The translations under genes and the position numbers were made by a program. From assembly GCA_030615045.1 (NCBI GenBank), contig JAUWZY010000061.1:1-5473 (forward strand): a stretch of DNA of 5,473 bases, written 5' to 3'. Position 1 is the first letter of the stretch; each line of letters starts with the position of its first letter. The notes beneath the pieces are model-generated. The model saw only the letters and a program-made list of their open reading frames with translations. It was not told the DNA's origin and searched no databases. This DNA comes from Chloroflexota bacterium (GTDB lineage: Bacteria; Chloroflexota; Dehalococcoidia; SZUA-161; JAUWZY01). This document shows, one piece after another, positions 1 to 5,161 of this stretch.

Positions 1-792
<792 letters not shown>

Positions 793-839
793 TCCTTCCA
801 CTATCCAGTTGTTAAGGTACCTTTCCTGAATAACAGGCT
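793..839 (-). other. 16S rRNA leader (transcribed spacer)
   Basis: Transcription from the rRNA promoter should begin near 839, giving a leader of only about 47 nt before mature 16S. It opens with a small stem (CCTG 834-837 with CAGG 825-828, 5-nt loop) followed by the perfect palindrome AAGGTACCTT at 814-823. Such leader elements usually pair with sequence downstream of 16S for RNase III processing, but that partner lies outside the window. The start point is inferred from the -10 box. Confidence 0.5.
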
Positions 840-845
840 ATATAT

Positions 846-873
846 ATTATAGCATTTTCGTCAACTTTGTCAA
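846..873 (-). promoter_or_regulatory. Sigma-70-type promoter for the 16S rRNA gene
   Basis: On the minus strand the -35 box TTGACA (868-873) and the -10 box TATAAT (846-851) both match consensus exactly, separated by 16 bp. It reads into the 16S gene about 50 bp away, as expected for a strong rRNA promoter. A second TTGAC-like repeat lies 9 bp downstream of the first, inside the spacer. No clear A-tract UP element is seen upstream. Confidence 0.85.
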
Positions 874-888
874 TATCCTGGGACAAAT

Positions 889-917
889 TTGACACAAAAC
901 AAGCCCTATATTAAAAT
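889..917 (+). promoter_or_regulatory. Promoter of the molybdopterin oxidoreductase gene
   Basis: TTGACA (889-894), a 17-bp spacer and TAAAAT (912-917) form a near-consensus sigma-70 promoter on the plus strand. Transcription should start near 924, leaving a 5' leader of about 25 nt that contains the Shine-Dalgarno AAGGAG (939-944). A short inverted repeat, CTTTGT-CA-ACAAAG (928-941), falls in the first bases of the transcript and overlaps the ribosome-binding site. It could be a weak operator or hairpin. Confidence 0.75.
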
Positions 918-936
918 CTTGTTTAGTCTTTGTCAA
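908..936 (-). promoter_or_regulatory. Possible second, upstream rRNA promoter
   Basis: On the minus strand a perfect TTGACA (931-936) is followed after 17 bp by TAATAT (908-913), which matches the -10 consensus at 4 of 6 positions. Tandem promoters are common upstream of rRNA genes. It would overlap the rightward promoter of the oxidoreductase gene, so the two could interfere. The weak -10 box keeps this tentative. Confidence 0.3.
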
Positions 937-949
937 CAAAGGAGTTATC

Positions 950-3013
950 ATGCCAGATAGCAGTCAGGTGGTCAAAACAGATTGCATATTGTGCGTCTGG
1001 GGCTGTGGCGTAAATGCCCACGTTGAGGATGGCAAACTGGTCAAGGTTGAGGGCATGGCTGAGCACCCTCTGAGTCGAGGCGGTTTGTGCCCCCGAGGCG
1101 AGCATCTGGTGGAATATGTGTATTCCCCGGACCGGCTTAAATACCCGATGAAAAGGGAGAATGGAGCATGGAAGCGGATCTCCTGGGATCAGGCTCTGGA
1201 TACCATAGGCAGTAAATTAACCGAGATCAAGCAGAAATACGGGGCACACGCCTTGGCCACCTATTGTGGTTCGATCGGGGTGGAGAATATAGAGCTGGCC
1301 GCCTTTACCCAGAGGTTTCGTGGCGTTTATGGCACCCCTAACTTCATCTCTGTGGAGAGCAATTGCTTCCGTTCCCGCATTTTGGCGCGCCAGATGACAT
1401 TCGGCCGCTATATCGCCGAGGAGCCGGAAAGGGAAAAGTCGCGCTGCATTATCCTCTGGGGGCATAACCCCGATAACTCGCGGTGGATGGTAGGCGAGCA
1501 CATTCGTGAAGCTGTAGCCAACGGGGCCAAGCTCATCGTCATCGATCCCAGGCGCATCCACTTGGCTAAATATGGGCTACATCTCCAAATCAGGCCGGGT
1601 ACCGATTGCGCCCTGGCGCTGGCGATGCTAAACGTTATCATAGCAGAGGATCTCTATGATAGCGAATTTGTGGACAAATATACCGTTGGCTTCGATAAAC
1701 TCAGGGAGCATGTCAAGCACTATCCACCGGAAAAGGTGGAGGAGATAACCGAGGTCCCGGCGTCTGAGATCAAAAATGCGGCGCGCATATATGCCACCGC
1801 CAAGCCAGCGTCTATCGTCCAGGGCATCTGCTCACTCGATATGCAGATAAACGGGCTCCAGAATAACCGTATACTCGCCATCTTACAGGCGGTGACCGGG
1901 AATATAGACGTCCACGGTGGCTGGGTGACCGTGCCCTTCATCCGGCTCAGCGACCTCAGAGTCCCTGAGGTGGAGATCCCAATAGGTGCCGAGGAATACC
2001 CTCTGTTCCATAAGCTGGGGAAGAGGGTCTCACCCTATGGTCAGGCGATGCTTTTCCCCGAGGTAGTGCTCACCGAGAAACCATACCCCATCAAGGCTTT
2101 AATAGTAGTAGGAGGGAACCCGCTGAATACCCTCCCCGAGGTGGGGAAGGTGAGGGAGGCTCTGGAGAAGCTGGAATTGGTGGTGGCCATAGACCCTTTC
2201 ATGACTGAGACCGCTGAGCTGGCCCATATTGTGCTTCCGGCATGCACCTTCCTGGAGAAGAGCGGGATTGGCTATGTTTATGGGGTTACCAGTACTTTGC
2301 CCTATGTCTTGCTGCGCAAGAGGGTGATCGAGCCCCTTTGGGAAAGCTGGCCTGACTGGAAGATTTTCACCGAGTTGGCGCGCAGAATGGGGTATGGTGA
2401 GTATTTCCCCTGGAATACGGAGGAGGAAGTGGTTGCCCATTTGCTGGAGCCTTGCCAGGTCAGCCTTGAGCAGCTCAGGGAGAAACCTGAGGGCGAGTTT
2501 TACGGTGCCCTGGGCTATGATGCCTACCAAAAAATCGGCTTTGGCACAGCGTCTAAGAAGGTGGAGATCTACTCCGAGACTTTGGAGCAGTATGGACATG
2601 ATCCGTTGCCCACTCACCATGAGCCCAGCCAGAGCCCGATCAGCTCCCCTGAGCTGGCAAAGGAATACCCGCTCATCCTGATCACCGGAGCCAGGATGCT
2701 GCAATATACCCATAGCCAATTACGCAATGTAGTCAGTTTGCGCCGCATAGCTCCTGAACCTATGGTGGAGATCCATCCCAGCACGGCAAGGAAATTTGAT
2801 ATTACAGATGGTGAAATGGTTGCTGTGGAAACAAAGACAGGAAGCATAAAAATCAAGGCTAAGGTCACCGAGGATATCATGCCTCAGGTTGTTAGCATCC
2901 CCCATGGCTGGGCCCAGGCAAACGTCAATATCCTGACCGATTTAGATCTCCGCGACCCGATAACAGGATATCCAGAACGCAATGCCGTGCTCTGCAGGGT
3001 AAAGAAGATATAA
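950..3013 (+). CDS. Molybdopterin (Mo/W-bisMGD) oxidoreductase, DMSO reductase superfamily
   Basis: Predicted catalytic subunit of a Mo- or W-bis-MGD enzyme, 687 aa; the substrate cannot be assigned. Seen in order: an N-terminal 4Fe-4S site (C12, C15, C19, C47, spacing CX2CX3CX27C) with R49 two residues after the last cysteine; the large molybdopterin domain, about residues 60-475; and the C-terminal MGD-binding domain, about 573-685 (ITGAR, then HPSTA, then IPHGW). C139, in the run ESNCF, is the likely metal ligand. There is no twin-arginine or Sec signal, so it is probably cytoplasmic. Start: ATG with AAGGAG 6 bp upstream and a promoter just before it. No electron-transfer or membrane subunit gene follows, so it either works alone, as acetylene hydratase does, or uses a partner encoded elsewhere. 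The residue after C15 is V16, where I recall acetylene hydratase having a key Asp, so that exact activity is unlikely. Formate dehydrogenase-like, thiosulfate/polysulfide reductase-like or BisC-like activity remain possible. Confidence 0.93.
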   Translation: MPDSSQVVKTDCILCVWGCGVNAHVEDGKLVKVEGMAEHPLSRGGLCPRGEHLVEYVYSPDRLKYPMKRENGAWKRISWDQALDTIGSKLTEIKQKYGAHALATYCGSIGVENIELAAFTQRFRGVYGTPNFISVESNCFRSRILARQMTFGRYIAEEPEREKSRCIILWGHNPDNSRWMVGEHIREAVANGAKLIVIDPRRIHLAKYGLHLQIRPGTDCALALAMLNVIIAEDLYDSEFVDKYTVGFDKLREHVKHYPPEKVEEITEVPASEIKNAARIYATAKPASIVQGICSLDMQINGLQNNRILAILQAVTGNIDVHGGWVTVPFIRLSDLRVPEVEIPIGAEEYPLFHKLGKRVSPYGQAMLFPEVVLTEKPYPIKALIVVGGNPLNTLPEVGKVREALEKLELVVAIDPFMTETAELAHIVLPACTFLEKSGIGYVYGVTSTLPYVLLRKRVIEPLWESWPDWKIFTELARRMGYGEYFPWNTEEEVVAHLLEPCQVSLEQLREKPEGEFYGALGYDAYQKIGFGTASKKVEIYSETLEQYGHDPLPTHHEPSQSPISSPELAKEYPLILITGARMLQYTHSQLRNVVSLRRIAPEPMVEIHPSTARKFDITDGEMVAVETKTGSIKIKAKVTEDIMPQVVSIPHGWAQANVNILTDLDLRDPITGYPERNAVLCRVKKI

Positions 3014-3016
3014 GGG

Positions 3017-3185
3017 ATGAAAACGGGCATCTTCTGCCACGAGATGCTCAGCACTGAGTCTTGGCCCATAATTGGCAAGGTATCTCATGATCACGCCTGG
3101 CGGCGCCAGGAGTGATGCCCCGGAATATATCTTCCCCAGGGTGATAAAGATTTTGGCTGGCAAAAGCGCAGAAGAGGTCAGATAG
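3017..3185 (+). pseudogene. Possible relic of a small or deleted gene (two overlapping short frames)
   Basis: The 189-bp gap between the two enzyme genes has no intact gene but does not look like plain spacer. One frame opens with ATG at 3017 and runs 32 codons to TGA at 3113-3115, beginning MKTGIFCHEML and including WPIIG. A second frame starts with ATG at 3087 and runs 32 codons to TAG at 3183-3185, including PEYIFPRVIKIL. Each has the residue mix of real protein, and they overlap out of frame, as expected if a longer gene suffered a deletion and frameshift. Neither has a well-spaced Shine-Dalgarno site. The first piece faintly recalls the start of histone-deacetylase/acetoin-utilisation proteins, but this is too weak to name it. 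It could also be non-coding spacer. Confidence 0.3.
3096..3110. repeat. Perfect 6-bp inverted repeat, GC-rich
   Basis: CCTGGC (3096-3101), a 3-base loop GGC and GCCAGG (3105-3110) would form a stable small hairpin in RNA. No T-run follows, so it is not a standard intrinsic terminator for the oxidoreductase gene, though it could stall polymerase or protect an mRNA end. It lies where the two possible relic frames overlap. Confidence 0.6.
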
Positions 3186-3202
3186 GCGTCAGGGAGGGGG
3201 AA

Positions 3203-3760
3203 ATGGAGCTGTTAGAGGTGATAAAAGGGCGCAGAGCCGTCCGCAAGTATAAGCCGACGCCGATAAAGGACGAGGACCTCAACGCCATCCTTGAAGCCGC
3301 GCGCTGGGCACCATCTTGGCGCAATAGCCAGTGCTGGCGATTCATTTTGGTTCGAGACCCGGAGATCAGGGCCAGGCTTGCCGAAACACTCCCCGAGACT
3401 AATCTGGCCCTGCCTGCGATCGAGGAGCAAGCGCCCCTGGTGATAGTAGCCTGTGCCGAGCTGGGGAAATCGGGTTATTCCAGGAAGGGACAACGGGCGA
3501 CAAATAAAGGGGAGTGGTGGTATATGTTTGACACCGCTCTCGCCCTCCAGAATATGGTGCTGATGGCTCATTCCTTAGGGCTGGGCACGGTGCATGTGGG
3601 GCGGTTTGATGCTGCAAAGGCAGCCCAAATCCTCGAGCTCCCGGAGAACATCGTCGTCGTGGAGATGATCCCCTTGGGCTATGCCGCTGAACAGCCTGAA
3701 GTTAAATCGAGGAAAGAGCTCTCCGAGATCGTATTTCATGACAAATACGGTCATGAATGA
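3203..3760 (+). CDS. Nitroreductase-family FMN-dependent oxidoreductase
   Basis: Predicted FMN enzyme of 185 aa that would reduce nitro groups, quinones, enones or related substrates with NAD(P)H in the cytoplasm, normally as a homodimer. Seen: the N-terminal flavin-phosphate motif RRAVRKY (residues 10-16); the second FMN-contact segment APSWRNSQCW (36-45); the core helix FDTALALQNMVLMAHSLGLGT in the middle of the chain, with the VG turn after it; and the C-terminal IPLGYA. Length fits the short members of the family. The ATG is preceded by a strong AGGGAGGGGG purine block (3191-3200). No clear promoter was found in the 189 bp upstream, so it may be co-transcribed with the oxidoreductase. The last 10 bp overlap the end of the convergent hydrolase gene. 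The true substrate is unknown; RutE-like, BluB-like or iodotyrosine-deiodinase-like roles belong to the same fold and cannot be separated here. Confidence 0.92.
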   Translation: MELLEVIKGRRAVRKYKPTPIKDEDLNAILEAARWAPSWRNSQCWRFILVRDPEIRARLAETLPETNLALPAIEEQAPLVIVACAELGKSGYSRKGQRATNKGEWWYMFDTALALQNMVLMAHSLGLGTVHVGRFDAAKAAQILELPENIVVVEMIPLGYAAEQPEVKSRKELSEIVFHDKYGHE

Positions 3761-3778
3761 CTCTCGAGCTCTTTCTTC
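3709..3778. repeat. Long inverted repeat across convergent gene ends; possible bidirectional transcription end
   Basis: Arms 3709-3721 and 3766-3778 pair over 13 bp (one G-T wobble), including the perfect decamer GAAAGAGCTC (3712-3721) against GAGCTCTTTC (3766-3775). After a 3-base bulge, 3725-3728 can pair with 3762-3765. Inside lie two competing small hairpins: GTATTT 3731-3736 with AAATAC 3743-3748, and TCATGAC 3736-3742 with GTCATGA 3750-3756. The structure straddles both stop codons. No T-run follows on either side, so an intrinsic terminator is not shown. Confidence 0.55.
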
Positions 3779-4377
3779 ACCTCTTCGAAAGTCATCACCT
3801 TGGCGAAGTGTTGATCTATCACATTTAGCGCTGCCTTCTGGCGCTCCTCGGTGAAAGTGGCGGTGAGGTCGGAGATGAGGAAGACCTTGAAATCGAGCAT
3901 CATGGCATGGGCAATGGTTGTGGCCACGCAGACATCGGTGGCCGCGCCGCAAGCGATAATGCTATCTCGGCCTAACCCACGCAACAAGCGCTCCAGGTTT
4001 GAAGAGCCGGGGATGAAAGCGCTGTATCTGATCTTGGGCACCACGTAATCGCTCTGGGCGACATCGAGCTCGGAATAAAATTCAACCCCGATCTTGCCCT
4101 CTACTGTTTTCAATTCATGGTCTCCCGGGGGGCGAAAATCGCGCTTCAATCCGTCATCGGAGCCGTCTGGGCGGCTGGTCTGGCAGATAAAGATCACAGG
4201 CATATGCAATCTGCGGCACATGGCGGTGAGCTGGTTTATCCCGGGCACTATCTCCCTGCCCCCGGCGACCGGGCGAGGAGCGCCGGGGTCGAAATATGCC
4301 CGCTGTATATCAATGACCAAAACCGCCGTTTTGCCTGGCTCGATCTGCCAATCGTCTTTGGGGAGCCTGATCTTCAT
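3751..4377 (-). CDS. Isochorismatase-family cysteine hydrolase
   Basis: Predicted cytoplasmic hydrolase of 208 aa that cleaves an amide, ureido or vinyl-ether bond through a Cys nucleophile. The family's catalytic triad is intact: D23 (in AVLVIDIQ), K115 (in VVPKIRYSAF) and C150 (in GAATDVCV), with the A145-A146 pair at the usual cis-peptide position. The fold reads from a first beta strand at 17-23 to a final helix ending KKELESHS. Start: ATG with a full AAGGAGG Shine-Dalgarno (4385-4391) 7 bases upstream. It is transcribed divergently from pyrR and converges on the nitroreductase. The segment around K115 and C150 recalls RutB-type ureidoacrylate/peroxyureidoacrylate hydrolases, but nicotinamidase, N-carbamoylsarcosine amidase and unassigned members share these features, so no substrate is given. 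Confidence 0.93.
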   Translation of the reverse strand: MKIRLPKDDWQIEPGKTAVLVIDIQRAYFDPGAPRPVAGGREIVPGINQLTAMCRRLHMPVIFICQTSRPDGSDDGLKRDFRPPGDHELKTVEGKIGVEFYSELDVAQSDYVVPKIRYSAFIPGSSNLERLLRGLGRDSIIACGAATDVCVATTIAHAMMLDFKVFLISDLTATFTEERQKAALNVIDQHFAKVMTFEEVKKELESHS

Positions 4378-4398
4378 CGCTTTTCCTCCTTGGCTTTA

Positions 4399-4427
4399 AG
4401 TGTAGGTGGCATGAAGGCCATTGTCAA
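4399..4427 (-). promoter_or_regulatory. Candidate promoter of the isochorismatase-family gene
   Basis: On the minus strand TTGACA (4422-4427), a 17-bp spacer and TACACT (4399-4404; 4 of 6 matches to consensus) point towards the hydrolase. The start site would be near 4392, at the edge of the Shine-Dalgarno sequence, giving a very short leader of about 15 nt. The -35 box is one arm of the palindrome at 4422-4441. Confidence 0.5.
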
Positions 4428-4441
4428 CAAAATTGTTGACA
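4422..4441. repeat. 20-bp perfect palindrome between divergent promoters (candidate operator)
   Basis: TGTCAACAA (4422-4430), a central AA and TTGTTGACA (4433-4441) form perfect 9-bp arms. Each arm ends in a TTGACA -35 box: the left arm for the hydrolase (minus strand) and the right arm for pyrR (plus strand). A dimeric repressor or activator bound here would touch both promoters. The symmetry might also arise simply because two -35 boxes face away from each other, which would explain the outer six bases of each arm but not the inner three. Confidence 0.6.
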
Positions 4442-4463
4442 GGGTGGGGAAAGATGTTATAAT
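4436..4463 (+). promoter_or_regulatory. Sigma-70-type promoter of the pyrR-pyrB operon
   Basis: TTGACA (4436-4441) and TATAAT (4458-4463) match consensus perfectly with a 16-bp spacer. Transcription should start near 4470, giving a leader of about 104 nt before pyrR that holds the attenuator elements. Its -35 box is the right arm of the 20-bp palindrome. A very strong promoter fits an operon controlled after initiation. Confidence 0.87.
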
Positions 4464-4468
4464 GAGGG

Positions 4469-4483
4469 AAAGGTCGAACCTTT
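4469..4483 (+). promoter_or_regulatory. 5'-terminal hairpin of the pyr leader
   Basis: AAAGGT (4469-4474), loop CGA and ACCTTT (4478-4483) form a perfect 6-bp stem at or next to the predicted transcript start. Its 3' arm contains the CCTT that would otherwise form the lower stem of the PyrR-binding hairpin with AAGG (4506-4509), so the two structures exclude each other. The inferred start site decides whether the full 5' arm is present in the RNA. Confidence 0.5.
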
Positions 4484-4509
4484 AAGTGAGCCCGGAGAGG
4501 CTGGCAAGG
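4479..4509 (+). promoter_or_regulatory. PyrR RNA-binding hairpin (anti-antiterminator) of the pyr leader
   Basis: Positions 4489-4502 read AGCCCGGAGAGGCT and match the PyrR-binding consensus ARUCCNGNGAGGYU at 13 of 14 positions; the only difference is C for U at the third base. AGCC (4489-4492) pairs with GGCT (4499-4502) around a 6-base loop, and CCTT (4479-4482) pairs with AAGG (4506-4509) below a purine-rich internal loop, the known architecture. In Bacillus, PyrR with bound UMP or UTP stabilises this hairpin and so allows the terminator to form. The loop bases AGAGG (4496-4500) are complementary to CCTCT (4545-4549) in the terminator's 5' arm, giving a plausible antiterminator. Confidence 0.88.
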
Positions 4510-4544
4510 AGAGACTGAATGTCAAATCTAAAATCAAGTGAAAT

Positions 4545-4573
4545 CCTCTAGCCATAAAGGCGGAGGTTTTTTT
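4545..4573 (+). terminator. Attenuator terminator overlapping the pyrR ribosome-binding site
   Basis: CCTCT-A-GCC (4545-4553) can pair with GGC-GGAGG (4559-4566) around loop ATAAA: three GC pairs, a bulged A, a T-G wobble and four more pairs. Seven T residues (4567-4573) follow at once. The 3' arm contains the GGAGG Shine-Dalgarno, and the T-run fills the gap to the ATG at 4574. The stem therefore could end transcription and also hide the ribosome-binding site. It is shorter and less stable than a typical strong terminator. Confidence 0.75.
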
Positions 4574-5161
4574 ATGCCTGAAAAAAAGATAATGTCAGAC
4601 CAAGAGATAACCCGAGCGCTTACCCGCCTCGCCCATGAGGTCATGGAGAAAAATAAACGTGCCAAGGGGCTTTTGTTCGTCGGGCTGCGCACCAGGGGGG
4701 TTCCTCTGGCCCAGCGCATAGCGGCGGCGATAAAGGAATTCGGGCAGGAGGATATCCCAGTGGGCGCTCTCGATATCAGCCTCTATCGAGATGATCTCTC
4801 GTCTCTGGGAGCTAAGACGGTGCTCCAACCCAGCGACATCCCCACGGACATCGAGGGCAAAAGGGTGATCCTGGTCGACGATGTCCTTTACACCGGACGT
4901 AGCACCCGAGCGGCCATGGACGCCATCGTGGACTTCGGGCGCCCGGAGCGCATCCAGCTTCTGGTGCTCATCGACCGCGGTCATCGTGAGCTGCCCATCA
5001 GACCCGATTATGTGGGCAAGAACATGCCGTCATCGAGGAAGGAGAGGGTTCAAGTGCGGCTCAAAGAGATCGATGGCCGCGATGAGGTGGTCGTTATCGA
5101 TTTACAGGGTGAAGACTTAAGCGTAACAACCAAAGCCCCGGTTCCGAAGGAGGCAAAATGA
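4574..5161 (+). CDS. pyrR: Bifunctional pyr operon regulator / uracil phosphoribosyltransferase PyrR
   Basis: RNA-binding attenuation protein that senses UMP/UTP and represses the pyr operon; it usually also converts uracil and PRPP to UMP. The protein has 195 aa in a type I phosphoribosyltransferase fold. Seen: the PRPP-binding motif VILVDDVLYTGRS (98-110), the early loop VGLRTRG (36-42), the family signature LDISLYRDD (66-74), and the C-terminal YVGKN run typical of PyrR. It is some 15 residues longer than Bacillus PyrR, through a short polar tail ending KAPVPKEAK. Start: ATG 4574 with GGAGG 7 bp upstream. A GTG at 4538 is in frame, but using it would put the terminator hairpin inside the gene, so it is rejected. 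The stop overlaps the pyrB start (ATGA), indicating translational coupling. A PyrR-binding site in its own leader points to autoregulation. Confidence 0.96.
   Translation: MPEKKIMSDQEITRALTRLAHEVMEKNKRAKGLLFVGLRTRGVPLAQRIAAAIKEFGQEDIPVGALDISLYRDDLSSLGAKTVLQPSDIPTDIEGKRVILVDDVLYTGRSTRAAMDAIVDFGRPERIQLLVLIDRGHRELPIRPDYVGKNMPSSRKERVQVRLKEIDGRDEVVVIDLQGEDLSVTTKAPVPKEAK

Noticed and set aside
2099..2719. A 206-codon minus-strand frame inside the oxidoreductase gene
   Set aside because: The plus-strand protein is a well-conserved family member across the same interval. The antisense frame has no recognisable domain and comes from codon bias on the other strand.
3096..3110. GC-rich hairpin as an intrinsic terminator for the oxidoreductase gene
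   Set aside because: No T-run follows the stem, which is needed for standard intrinsic termination. It is listed only as an inverted repeat.
930..4431. The shared 11-mer TTGTCAACAAA at 930-940 and 4421-4431 as a common operator
   Set aside because: Several 11-mer matches are expected by chance in a 5.5-kb window, and both copies include a TTGACA -35 hexamer on the opposite strand. The palindrome at 4422-4441 stands on its own symmetry, not on this match.
4117..4485. A 122-codon plus-strand frame across the hydrolase gene and intergenic region
   Set aside because: It is antisense to a hydrolase with an intact catalytic triad and runs through both divergent promoters. No family features are visible.
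4538..4573. Upstream in-frame GTG start for pyrR
   Set aside because: It has no good ribosome-binding site, would translate through the terminator hairpin, and would add 12 residues before the usual PyrR N-terminus. ATG 4574 has GGAGG at ideal spacing.
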